From Sciurus carolinensis (lineage: Eukaryota; Chordata; Mammalia; Rodentia; Sciuridae), in contig NC_062219.1 in NCBI RefSeq assembly GCF_902686445.1, positions 145,000,057-145,064,056 of the forward strand: DNA of 64,000 nucleotides. The letters run 5' to 3'. The notes beneath the pieces were generated by a model that made no database searches, was not told the origin of the DNA, and worked only from the letters and a program-made list of their open reading frames with translations. Shown in pieces: positions 12,405 through 23,559 of the stretch. A program made the translations under genes and the position numbers. The first letter of the stretch is position 1. Each line of letters begins with the position of its first letter.

Positions 12405-12603
12405 GACAGGCATGGTGGTGCTCTCCTCTAATCCCACTAACTCAGGAGGCAGGAGGATTGCAAGTTCAAAGCCAGCCTCAGCAACTTAGCAAGGCACTAA
12501 GCAACTTAGCAAGATCCTGTTTCAAGGTAAAAAATAAAAAGGGCTGGGTATGTGGCTCAGTGGTAAAGCACCCCTGGGTTCAATCCTCAGTAATAATAAT
12601 AAT
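12405..12603 (+). repeat. Dimeric B1-ID SINE
   Basis: The left half (12405-12525) is B1/7SL-like (CAGGCATGGTGGTGC start, AGTTCAAAGCCAGCCTCAGCAA). An A-rich linker leads to an ID-like right half (12542-12592, GGGCTGGGTATGTGGCTCAGTGG). This B1-dID layout is characteristic of squirrels and dormice. The left half has a short internal duplication of AAGCAACTTAGCAAG-type sequence. Confidence 0.9.
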
Positions 12604-12652
12604 GAGAAGAAGGAGGAGGAAGTCGAGGAGGAGGAGGAAGAGGAGGAGGAAG
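12590..12652 (+). repeat. (TAA)n / (GGA)n tail microsatellite
   Basis: An AAT run followed by GGA/GAA units, grown out of the SINE tail. Purine-only on the plus strand from about 12604. Confidence 0.85.
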
Positions 12653-14700
12653 GCATTTGACAAACTCAATACCCATTTAAAGATAAAAACTTTGGGCAAA
12701 ATAAGAATAGAAGACAAATGTGTCTTAAAGAAGATTTAAGACAAAGAAGTCAAGTCTGAAAGAAAAAGAGCAAAGCAAAAAATCCACAGCAAACATCATA
12801 TGGAATGAAGACCTATTGAACACATTCCATCTAAGATAAGAAATAGGGCAAAACCTCTGTTTTCATCACTTTCATTCAACATCTTACTGGAGGTCTTTGC
12901 CACTGTAATAAGGCAAGATAAATAAATAAAAGGCTGAAGAATTTAAAAGAAAAAAATAAAACTACCTTTACAAATGATATGATTATAACATAGTAAATAC
13001 CAAGGAATCTACAAAATACCTGCTAGAGATAAAGTTATCATATTTGTAGGATACAGGTCAATAAACAATTTTATTTTTACATACTGCTACCAAAAAGTAT
13101 GAAAAATAAAGTAAAAGCAATACCACTGAAGCCAAATACGTAGGAATAAATTTAACAAAATTATAAAACTCTAAGAGAAATTTAAGAAGACTTAAATTTA
13201 TGAAGAGATATATCATAGTTTATGGGCTTTCTTGATTCAAAACGATACTGTTAAATAGAGTCAGTGAATTCCTAATGAAAATCCATTAGATATTTTTTGG
13301 CAGAAATTGATAATATGGTTCCAAAATTCATATGTAAAAACAAATGATTTAGAATGCTCAAAACAAGTTTTAAAAAGAACAAAGATAATACATAGTATAT
13401 GACTTCAAGATTTCTTGTAAAGATATAATAATTAAGATATTAACATTATGATAAACATTAATAGAAAAGAATAGAGTTCAGAAATTGACCCACACATATA
13501 TGGCCAATTATTTTTTTTTTTTTTTACAAAGATGCCAAATGAAGTCAGTGGGAAAAGATGAATTTATTTCAATAGAAGGTACTAGAACAATTGGATATTC
13601 ACATGCCAAGAAATTAACTTTCAGTCATACTTCATGCCACAGAAAAAAATCAGCCCAAAAGGCAACATGGGTCAAAATGTAAAAGGTAAAATCATTAAAC
13701 TTTTATAATAAACAGGATAAAATATTTGTAAATTTGGTTTAGGAGAAGATTTTTTAGTACAGCATTCAAAGCCCAGCCTATTAAAGAAAAAATGGCACAT
13801 TGGACTTCATCAAAATTAAGAACTTCTGGTCTAGAGAAGTGTTAAGAGAATGAAAAGAGAAACTCTATGTTTAAAACACTTGCAAATCACTTGTATAAAA
13901 GACTTTTATCCAGAACATCTCAAAGCTTGTATCCTGCAACCCTCAAAACTCAATAATAAGAACCCCTGCAAACAATCCAATTAAAAGCGTGGACAAGAGA
14001 TTCAAACAGACGTTTTACCAAGGAAGATGTAGAAATGGAAAAAAATAAATAAATAAACATTCCACATGAAAAGATGTCCATTATCATTAGCCATTATGAA
14101 AATGCAAAGTATTTCCAAGATGAGGAACCATTTCACCAGAAGAGCTAACGGTAAAGGTGGACATCAACTGTCCATCAATGATGTGGAACAACCAGAACTC
14201 TCACTGTTGTAAAATTACCTTGGAAAACTCTTTGGCAGAGTTTGGGTATTTAAGTTAAATGTGTCCCTTGTCAGTGACTCAAGGAAAATGAGAGTGTATA
14301 ACCATAAATAGACTTGTAAAAGAATATGTTGGCTTCTTTCATAACAACTAATAATCAGATGCAACCCAAACATCCGTCAACAGGAAAATGTATGAACAAA
14401 CTGTAATACGTGTATCCATTGGGATCACACTCAGCAACCAAAAGAATAAAAATGGATATCTGCAACAACACAGAAGAGTCTCAAAACCCTGGTGAGCCTA
14501 TGACGTGAGACTCAAGAGTGTACGCTACCTGATTCTAATTACGTCAAGTTCTATGCCAGGCAAATTAATCAATGGCGATAGAATAGTGGGCGCATCTAGG
14601 GCAAGAATTGACTAGAATGGGGGGAAAAGGGAGATTTCTGGGTAATGACAATATTTTGTATTTTGGGTGTTGTTTACACAGGTATATAATTTGTTTTGTC
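12653..14700 (+). repeat. Old LINE-1, 3' ORF2 plus 3' UTR
   Basis: About 2 kb in the layout of an ancient L1 ORF2 end (AACATCATATGGAATGAAGACC, CATTCAACATCTTACTGGAGG and TTTATTTTTACATACTGCTACC type blocks). It continues through the ORF2 C-terminal region to a degraded 3' UTR. Many stops leave no ORF over 70 codons in frame. Subfamily L1M-like; edges approximate. Confidence 0.75.
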
Positions 14701-15860
14701 AAAACTTGTTGATCTGTGCCTTTGGATATATATAAAATACACCTCAAAAGGAATAACTGTGGGCTCTTAACAGCTGCTTTCTCAATCTTGCTTAAATCCT
14801 CCATGCTGTATTTTTGTCCTTGTTGCTGGTGGTGGTCTTTTGTTCTGAAAAAGAGAGTCTTAAGAATGAACATGAGCTGGTATGTCAAATTGGGCTTGTT
14901 GGTGTGCAGGGGAGTTTTTTTGTGTGTGTGTGCAAACCCACCTCCCTTTCATTCTGGACACAACTCAGGATGCAGAGAAGCAGCAAGTGACTTAATAATT
15001 GCATTGCTGTCAGAGCAGGTGACAGAGCCAGGCAAGGGCTCAGGCTCTGGGTTCAGATCCTGGCTCCAGCCTTCCCCACTGGGGCCCACTTCTCTCGCCC
15101 TCCACAGCTTCTTCACCTCCTACTCCCATCTTATCAACCAGTCTCACTTCCACCCTTATCTCCCTAAGAGGGAGCAGGTTCTCAGATTCCAGTTTCACAC
15201 AACTGAGATGCAACACTTCATTGATTTTACATATCATGGAGATCTGGGTTATTTCAAGGTAGCTCGGGGCCTCCAATGCAAAGCATGGAGGCTGAGAACC
15301 CATTCACAGCTCGGGTGAACTGTGCACATGTTAACTGGGTGTGGGTATCAGGTCTGCGACAATCTGATATTCAAGATGCTCAAGTACATTCAACCTCCTG
15401 CAAAGGAGATAAGCTTCCAGGATATGTTCCCAGTTGTATCCTGAGCTAGAGCATGTCCTCCTCTGACTCCTGTTCCCAAGACAAGATTTACACAGCATCT
15501 CTTCTAATTACCATTTTTCATAGCTGAGGGATCTGAGTGACATTGCAAAAGTCACCTGCCTTTTCAGGCCTAGGTTGGACAGATGTGGGAGTAGAAACCT
15601 AGTTTCCCAGGACTCTCAACTCCCCCGTGTGGCCAGGATCAGAGTCCAGCTGCCAGCACTTTCTCTTTGCTTGGCCCCAGTTCAGGTCAGGCTTTGGCAT
15701 CCCTGGTACAAGGCAGTGTGTGTCCCTGCTCTGACCTGCCCTGATTCTTCTGGGCTTGGTGCTCTGTCTCCTCTGAATGACCATAGCACTTACTTTTGGT
15801 TATTCTCAATGTCACCACCGCAGAATGGAGCAGAGTTGGGGGCCGGGAGGGCTGGCTTAC
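14701..15860. other. Unique sequence with a 200-codon chance frame
   Basis: The plus frame at 14716-15318 has no domain, includes a segment inherited from L1-adjacent AT-rich DNA, and is overlapped by minus-strand frames. Treated as non-coding. Confidence 0.45.
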
Positions 15861-16045
15861 ACACCCTAAAATGCAGCAGATCTGAGTTCAGGCCCCGACC
15901 TGACTCTTGACCTTGGGCCAGCTCAGACCCCTCAGTCTCTGGTTCTGCAGGATGGCTCTAATAACAATCGTTGTCTATTGAGGTGACATGCTCACTTGAG
16001 GACCTGGCAGTATTCAGTAAGCACTGAGACACGTCAGCTCTTGTT
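15861..16045 (+). repeat. MIR SINE
   Basis: A CTGAGTTCAGGCCCCGACC start, a CTTGACCTTGGGCCAGCTCAGA core and a GACCTGGCAGTATTCAGTAAGCA end follow the MIR consensus in order. Confidence 0.7.
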
Positions 16046-17400
16046 CTTACTGTATCTACTAACTATAGTAATTCTTCATGTTGTTTTCTGACTCTAAGTA
16101 AAATTGTGACTCCTAAATTAGGTTGTCATTTCTATGATAGGAAAGGTGGTTTTCATATTCTTTTGATATGTCTCCCATTCTATTTAGGGTGGTGTTGGGA
16201 GTTGGGGCAGAATTGCTAACAGCTTAGTAAGTGGTGGTAGAGGACTAGACTCAGGACTTGCCATGCTTCTCTTCTGCTTCTGCTTATACCTATATCTGTA
16301 CCCATACCTGTACCTACACATACACCTATACTGAGAGCTAAACCTATATCTACACCATGAAGAGGTGAGTGCTCCCAAGTACTCTTGGACTGAAGGCTCT
16401 TTCCCAAAACCTTACTCTGGGGACATATTTTCTACCTGCGGATGAATATCAATATACACGATTGCTCCCTATTACACCTTCATTTGCTTTCAAACATGGT
16501 GCTTTGCAGTCGACTGAGGTGAAACCCTGTTGGGACACTATTTGCTCTCTTCCTGTCTGAAAGCGAACAGAGGAGCAGGCATTATTTCATAGATCACAGA
16601 GAGAGAGAGTTTTTTTTTTTTTTTTTTTTTCCCCCTATCCTTCTAACTAGATCAGTTACAGGGTATTTGTTACTGTGGAAATGATGGCCATCTCTCCTGC
16701 AGGGGACACAGAGATCCGGTGACGCGAAGACAAAAGCCAGCTGGATCACTGCAAAAAGTGTCCTCATGTGACCCAGACGTTTTCATAAGAAAACAAGAAT
16801 GTCCCCGCTGCTGCAAACAACAGAAGGTGACAAGATTCATGCCTGGATAAGCAATGACTTCACAGGTGCTCCTGGGACGTCCCCTCCTCCCACCGGTGCC
16901 CCGAATCCCTGCTCAGGGCCTGGGAGAAGGGTCCTTTCAGCAGAGGCCAGGGGCCTCAGGCCTGGGCATGGCTTTGCTGAGGCTGGAGCCAAGCCACCGT
17001 CTCCACGGCCTTCAAGACCAACGAGCTGCTTGTCTCTGAGGAGAGACTCTGGGGGCCTTTTTTACATGCTTTCCACATCCTTCGGGTAGAGGCTAGGGGA
17101 GGGTGAACAGGATGGAGACGGCCTTACAACACCAGGGCTGTGTCCTTCTCCCCGGCCTCTCCAGCATCACAGCCTGCAGGAGATGCGAGAGACCAGAAAC
17201 GAGAACCTCCAGGTATGAACAGAACCCCAGAGAACGCCCTGCACCTGTTCATGCTCCCAACCATTGCCAGCGTGCCCAGGACCAGAGGGCTCGCTAGGGC
17301 CCTAATCTGCCCACACTCTCCAGGATGTTTGCTGAAACTTTTCACAGGTGCCTCTTGTCGCAGATGGGAAGCCGAGACAAAATTCCAGATGTAGTGTAGT
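16046..17400. other. Unique sequence with a 21-nt poly(T)
   Basis: Includes a 21-T run at 16610-16630 after a short GA run, and a (CTATACC)-like degenerate patch at 16284-16350. The poly(T) has no recognisable retroelement attached. No exon identified. Confidence 0.45.
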
Positions 17401-17880
17401 TTTTTTTTTTTAATTAATTTAAAAAATTTGTTCCAATTAGTTGTACACAACAGAATGCATTTATAGATTGTGATAGATCATACGTAAATAGAGTGTGATT
17501 CCTCATTTTTCTGATTGTACATATTGCAGGATCACAGTGGTCATGCCGTCTTGCATGTACCTGAGGGAATGTTGTCCGTTTCACTCTACTCTCCTTCCTA
17601 CCCATACCTCTTCCCCTCTCTTCACTCTGCTCTACCTAATATAAAGTAACTCTATTCTTCCCTATACCCTGCCTTATGGTGAATTAGCAAGCATCCACAT
17701 ATCAAAAATTGGCATATATGTAAGATGGAATTTTACTCAGCTTTAAAGAAGAATGAAATTCTGGCATTTGCTGGTAAATGGATGGAGTTGGAGAATATCG
17801 TGCTAACTAAAATTAGCCAAACCCAAAAAACCAAAGGCCAAATGTTTTCTCTGATATGCGGATGCTAGCATAGTTTTCAG
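17401..17880 (-). mobile_element. 5'-inverted (twin-primed) LINE-1 remnant
   Basis: 17401-17706 is the minus-strand 3' UTR of a squirrel-type L1, starting from its poly(A) (T run at 17401-17411). 17707-17880 is on the plus strand and matches the L1 segment just upstream (TACTCAGCTTTAAAGAAGAATG, GTAAATGGATGGAGTTGGAGAA, then CCAAAGGCCAAATG). The two halves meet head to head and share a TGATATG(T/C)GGATGCT overlap. This is the known signature of twin priming during L1 insertion. No clear target-site duplication seen. Confidence 0.75.
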
Positions 17881-19174
17881 TATTTCTTTTTTGCTTTTGG
17901 TAGCAACTTAGTTTCTCTTTGGAGCCCCCATTCAGTTAAGTGGTAAAAACATTCTTTGCCAAGTTAGGGTGGTCTTTTCTTTCTTTAAAGTTTCATTTGT
18001 ACCCCAGGCGACAGACAGTCCTGAAATGCAGAGGGGAGGGCAGGGGGAGGGCCTGAGTATTGTCACATCTCTACCCTGACCTACGGAAAAGTCCTTCACC
18101 CAGCTCTCTGCTTGCCACTTAGCTGCTGACCCCGAAACCTCTCAGGGCTCCCTCCTGGTCTCCCGGTCTCTCTCTGCCATACCTGCCCCACCCGCAGGAG
18201 CACAGAAAGCCTGTCACTGGCCCAGGGCACACGGAGGGCAAGGGCAGGCTTCTGAGAGCTGCCTCTGGCCCACCCACTCCCATGACGTCAGACTCTGCTG
18301 CGCTCCTTGCCAGGTGTGGCGGAATCGGGAGGAGCGAGAGGTGGGGATCACTACCCTCTTGCTTTCCTAGGCCCAGGAGGACCATCTCTCTTGCACTTGA
18401 GGTTTGTGTCATTCATTCTCTTTTCTTCTTGCTTGGGCAGAACTCAGGACCAAGGGCAGCTCAGGGTTCTCCTGCCCTCTGGTCTCCTCTCTTTTCCTCC
18501 CCAAGATGTAGTCCCTGTGCTGGGAAACCTTATATGTAAGTCAATGTGTGTATTTTATGCTAAGTCCTCAGGCTTCCATTGACTCTTCCCTTAGACCTGG
18601 ATAATCAGGACCTCTGCCCCAGAACCTGCACTCAGGGGAACCTGCACATTGAAGTACCTTCTGAACCTTTCTAGGGCCATCTGAAATATACATGGACTAC
18701 ATCCCCGCTTCTCCATTTGGATCACTTTCTGACTTTCCCTCCAGGTGGGGGTCTACCAGATACTCAAAGGGCCCAGATCTTGTATCAATAGGATCATCCA
18801 AAGCCCCAGTGCTGGGTTCTACTTCTAGAAGGACAGTCTGTAAGCAGACCATTCCCACTGATTAGGATAGCATTTCTTTAAAGCCACATGAGACCAGGCC
18901 ACCATGCTTGTACTACTGGCTTGCTGATTTAGGGTGACTCAAACAGTTCCTACAAAAATATTTGCCTGACACACTGCATGGCCCAAAGGTGACTTTGTTC
19001 TTATATCTTGTTCCTTTACTCAGTCAATAAGCATAAAATAATAGGCTACTTCTAGAATAGAGGGAAGAGATATAGGATAAGAGGAAGCAGAACAAAGAAC
19101 ACCTGCAATCTACCCAACTATCATGCTACCATTCTCAAGGAAAGTAGCAGAGTGGGTAGTCTGTGTTGGTGGGC
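17881..19174. other. Unique sequence, no gene recognised
   Basis: A GC-rich patch at 18100-18500 with short frames on both strands. No domain, exon or named repeat. Confidence 0.45.
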
Positions 19175-19284
19175 AGAAACTTGAGTTCTAGTTAGTTCTA
19201 GCCCTGACCCTGCTATTAATTAACTGTGTGATTTTGGGCAAGGCACTTCACCTGTTGGGTCCTGTCTCTTCATTTTTGAAATAA
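19175..19284 (+). repeat. MIR SINE fragment
   Basis: Carries the MIR core ACTGTGTGATTTTGGGCAAGGCACTTCACC and the downstream TCTCTTCATTTTTGAAATAAGATG. The (GATG)n repeat has expanded directly at its 3' end. Confidence 0.7.
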
Positions 19285-19409
19285 GATGGATGGATGAACA
19301 GATGGATAGATGGATGGATGGATGGACGGATGGGTAGATAGACACATTAATGGATGAATAGATGACTACATAAATGAATGGATGGACAAACCTATGGATG
19401 GATGGATGG
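19285..19409 (+). repeat. (GATG)n tetranucleotide repeat
   Basis: 125 bp of GATG/GATA units with scattered substitutions. It arises where a MIR ends in AAGATG. Confidence 0.95.
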
Positions 19410-20489
19410 CGAGGAGTTTTGCCAGGGAGATGTGGGAGACAGAGAGGGGATTGGTGGTTCTCCAAGCTCCCTAGCCCTATCTAGCCCTATCTCACCGTTT
19501 CCCTGTCTGTCTTCCTTGTCTCACCTCTTGGACTATTGTTTTATTTTCAAAAGCAGCTTGGTGAGGTAGGCAAAAAAGATAACTCTAAGAGTCAGAAAAA
19601 TCTGGATTTTTCTTCTACAATGTTCTACAATATTTGTTGTGATCTTTGAATAATTTGGAAACTCTCAAAGTGTCACCTTGCTTTTTAGTTAAAGCAGAGG
19701 AAATAATTTCTGTCTTGTCCCTCCTGTACTGGTCAGGGGATCACATCTGACAATGTGCAGGGGGGATGCTCTGCAGGCTGTATAAGGTGTTCCGGGGCAA
19801 TGTTATCTCCCTGTTCACCTTTAAGGTTGCTCTGGTGATTCAAAACTTGGTTCCAGGCTATTTCATAGCCCCTGAGTGGTAAAGAGTAGTAGAGATCTCC
19901 AGATACAGTAGGGGAACTACCTGGTGCCCCTCACATGTCAGGAAAGAGGACTTTTTAATTTTATTTTTGTTTTAAGGCATCAGAGTCAGAAGGTACACAG
20001 TTATTACAGAAAGACTAAAAACCTGGGGCTTATCTTTTTGAATAAGTGTGATTTTCCCACGTGAACTAAATGAGCGACAGAAAACTTCCAGCGAAATGAT
20101 ATGATGGGAAAAAAGGCAGACGCTGAAGCATTTGTAAGAAAAATCAGATTATCTGTGGAGACAGCAGAGTGCTAAAAGGAGAAGACTAAATTCATCCTCT
20201 TGTTAAACATCCATATTAAGTTCATAAGACAATGGCAACGACTTATCTCTTTGACCTGAGCCAATTGCTCTTGGCTTCTTTTTAAACAGTGCCTGCTTCA
20301 CGGGGTCATAAAATCTTAGATTAGGAAGAAAGTTTCCATGAGCTAACACAACCTTCCCCTTAGTTCAGTGGCGTTCACAGAGGGGCCTTTCTGACTTACT
20401 GAATCAGCAGGTCTGTGGGAACGAGGTTTTGGGGGATTCTGATGGACCTGAAGTCTAAGCAGTGCAGTCTTGGTTTATTACTTTCCTGG
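19410..20489. other. Unique sequence, no gene recognised
   Basis: No named repeat or exon. It has moderately AT-rich segments. Confidence 0.4.
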
Positions 20490-21122
20490 CCAGTGTTGAG
20501 ACTAGTTTTGATCCCCCCAAAATGGTATTTTTTGGCATACTGAGCAATTGCACCTAAAGGCAAAGAAAAGGTCTTAACTTGAACTCAGAATCCAGGTCTC
20601 TCTACCCTTTCTTTGTATGCTCTTTACCCAGGACAAGGAGAACCTTCTACAAAGTTCTCTGATCTGCCTAAAGACCAGTTTGCAAAATGAAGAACATAAT
20701 CAACTTCTATTTTCTGACTGAAATGTCATTAACCAGAGAAGACAAAACTCATATCAAAGAAGAATAACGGCAGCTGATCAGCACACGAGCAAGGCTTTGG
20801 TCACACACCAGTGTACTCTAGCTGGGTCCCATGGAGGATCTGTGGACCAAATGGACTGTCCCAGGCTGTTGTTATGCTCTCCAGGTCCTCGAGTTCCCCT
20901 AAAAACTATTTACTATTCCGTTAAACACGATCTACGCTCCCCACTCTCCCCTCCCCTTGGGAAAGGGGTATGTAAGCCTCTGTAACATGTTGAGTTGGGG
21001 GAAGTTGGCCCATCATCACTGCCTGCAGGTAATAAATGTGCATCCTTTTCCCCAATAATCTTTGCCACTTATTCCAGCAAACCTGCAGAGGAAGGAGGGG
21101 AAGTGTCCCCGCAACCCGACAA
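20490..21122 (+). mobile_element. Candidate solo LTR of an endogenous retrovirus
   Basis: An A-rich U3-like part is followed by a C-rich promoter-proximal stretch, GTATGTAAGCCTCTGTAACATG, an AATAAA at about 21031 and an end in CCGACA. The spacing of polyadenylation signal to the CA end fits an R-U5 region. No start boundary or target duplication could be fixed and no internal retroviral sequence follows, so a solo LTR is the likely state. Confidence 0.35.
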
Positions 21123-23559
21123 TTGCTGACCTGATGGATGATCTTTTGGCCTCTACTTGAATTTTTCTGGTTACAGGGAGCTCACTACTTCTATCTGGGT
21201 AGAAGTCATGACAATAGGATATTTTCTTGCTTTAATGAGATAAATCTTAGGACTTCCACCCACTGGTCTTGGCAGTATCCTCTGAAAGCAATTCAGAGTT
21301 ATAGCCGACTCGGGATCACTATAAATTGGGCTAATTATTCCCGTAGTAGGAGTTCAGTAAAGTGAATACAAGAGGAGAGACTGGGAGGGAGGCCAGCATT
21401 TTGCACTTTTCCCTTCAACCAAATAAAACAGCAAGATGAAGGGCTGTCCCCAGCATTGGTGAGATTATGATAAATATCAGTATTAATAACAATAGTGACA
21501 GTAATAATTACCCACGGCTCCATTTGGATGCAGGTCAAGAAACCATCCAAATCAAATTACATGTAAGAAAAATATGTGCATTCGGCATCGGAAACATTCT
21601 CCGAGAGGAGGGAAAATAGATGCTGTGGAAAACGTCTCATAGCTAAGGAGATCACCCCAGCAGGGGAGGGATATTTTATGGAGAAAGCCCCGGAACCCCT
21701 CTGACTGTGTGTTCACAGTGAGAAAGGACAGTGGGGAAAATGGCCCTTTTCCTGGGGTCAGCCTCAACCAGGGATTCTTTGAACCAAGTATATTTGTTTG
21801 GCCAGATTTTACCAGTGGTGGTCTTTTCTGCTGCTTTCTGCTGGGCATTTGGTAGCAGGGATGAGAGACAGCAAGACGAGAAAGGTGCAGAGGTTGCAGG
21901 ACGGAGCCGGGTGGACTCTGGCCTCAGCTTCTCCGCTCTCCGTCCAGTTCTGGTCTTTTCTCATTCAGCCTTTTCCCCTTTAGGACCGAAAGCACCAGTG
22001 ACTCCCAGCGCTGCCAGGTCCTCATGAACGAATTTTCCTCCCCCAAATTTGAACCGGGAGAGTGTTTACTTCCTGTCAAGCCCCAGGGACCTGCTGATTT
22101 TTCCCATTACTGCAAATTGCTGCTCTTGGGCTCTTTGCATTTGTTATTAAGATGCAATCAGCGTCACCTAACTGATTAACAGCCCCCGGTCCTCACACCT
22201 GACTTGGGAGGGAACCTCTGTTGAACAGAGTCGCTGTCCCTGGCTGCAGGCTGCTGGCTGGCCCGGGCTCCCTTTCTTTGCCAGGGGGTAAGGGGTCCTG
22301 GTGGGCTGGGAAGCGGGAGAGTCCAGGAAGGATCTGGGGGTGCTGGGCTCCTCTGTGGATCCTGGGGAGGTGCAGGAGAAACTTTGCGTCTTTCAAGTTT
22401 CTGGGAACTGTGGTGGGTGTTGGGCCGTGTGACAGGACTCCAGGATAATGACAGCTGATGGCTGCCGTGGCTGCCCAATGATCAGAGGCCAGACTGAGCC
22501 AGGCCTTCCGGACCAATAAGCACAGAGCATCTGGAGGATGAGTGGCAGGATGATGAGCCCACAGGTGACGGCCTGCCCAGAATCATGTGTCAATCAGCGG
22601 CTCCAGCTCAGCGCCTGCTCCCACCTGAGGACCCCTCCTCCTGCCGGCCTGTCTTCCTTCAGTTCCTGCTTGCTGCCAGCAAAATGCGCACAGCCCATGC
22701 GCACAACTCCAGGGCTCCTGAGCACAAGCCGACCTAACTCCTGGGTCGGAGCTCACTTCCCAAGGGACCGCTGGGACCCTCCTTTTTTTTGCTTTCCCTT
22801 CTTTCTTTTTCAAGTGTCACCATGTTCATTAAAGTGTCCTCACTCTGACCCTCTGTGAAGTTTCATTGTTGCCTGAGGAAAAGAACAGCTCCCAAAGATC
22901 ACGGACCCGGGAATCTCAGGGCATCACTGAGACATGAAGGGGTGACTGGGACGTGGGGCAGCCCCCTGTATGACCACAATTGCCAGGAAGGATCTGGGCG
23001 CAGCTCTTGGTGGGCCCCTCCCGGAGACTCCAAGACCCAGACCAGGTCTCCCGGAAGCTTGCAGGTGGGGTGCTTGCCTGTGTCACCTGATTGTCCTGAG
23101 AGCTCCGGTATGCATTTAAGGAAAAGGAAAAGGAAAAGGAGACCATAGGGAGATGGGACCTTTTGCAGAGCTAACGGTGCCCAACCTTGAAAAGAGACAG
23201 CTATCCCAAGTTCAAACTGACTGCTCCCTCCACCCCACCTCTGCTACCTGAACCTGTTTCCCTGACTCTAAGTGGACATAATAAACCTATTCATAGGCAT
23301 GTTACAACATAACAAAACAAAACAAAAAACCCACAAAAACTACATGCAAAGTACATGGGATTTTTTTTTTCTCTCATTTTCTTCTATTTGATGGAGGGTG
23401 ATTAAGGCTATGATTTTAAGTCATTTTAATTCATTTTAGTTTATAAAAATAAAATGATTCCCAAACCATTTTCATCATTTAAAGATAGCCTTCTGGGGAC
23501 CAGAAGGGACTGTGGTCGTCTTGTCCTTCCAGGGAGAAAAAACTCAAATGTGAGCTTGA
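21123..23559. other. Unique sequence, no gene recognised
   Basis: About 2.4 kb. It includes a (GGAAAA)n run at 23119-23141, an A/C-rich run at 23308-23345, and a conserved-looking patch near 22040-22190 with ATTTGTTATTAAGATGCAAT. No exon recognised. Confidence 0.45.

Noticed and set aside
14716..15318. 200-codon plus-strand coding sequence
   Set aside because: No domain or homologous block recognised. It begins in AT-rich DNA beside an old L1.
16610..16630. Poly(T) as the tail of a retrocopy
   Set aside because: No recognisable body or polyadenylation signal follows on the minus strand, and no target duplication found.
19285..19409. CRISPR-like regular repeat
   Set aside because: It is a tetranucleotide microsatellite without spacers, in a mammalian genome.
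21657..21670. CTCF site (CCAGCAGGGGAGGG)
   Set aside because: Close to the core but departs at the GGC step. A single weak match is expected by chance in 64 kb.
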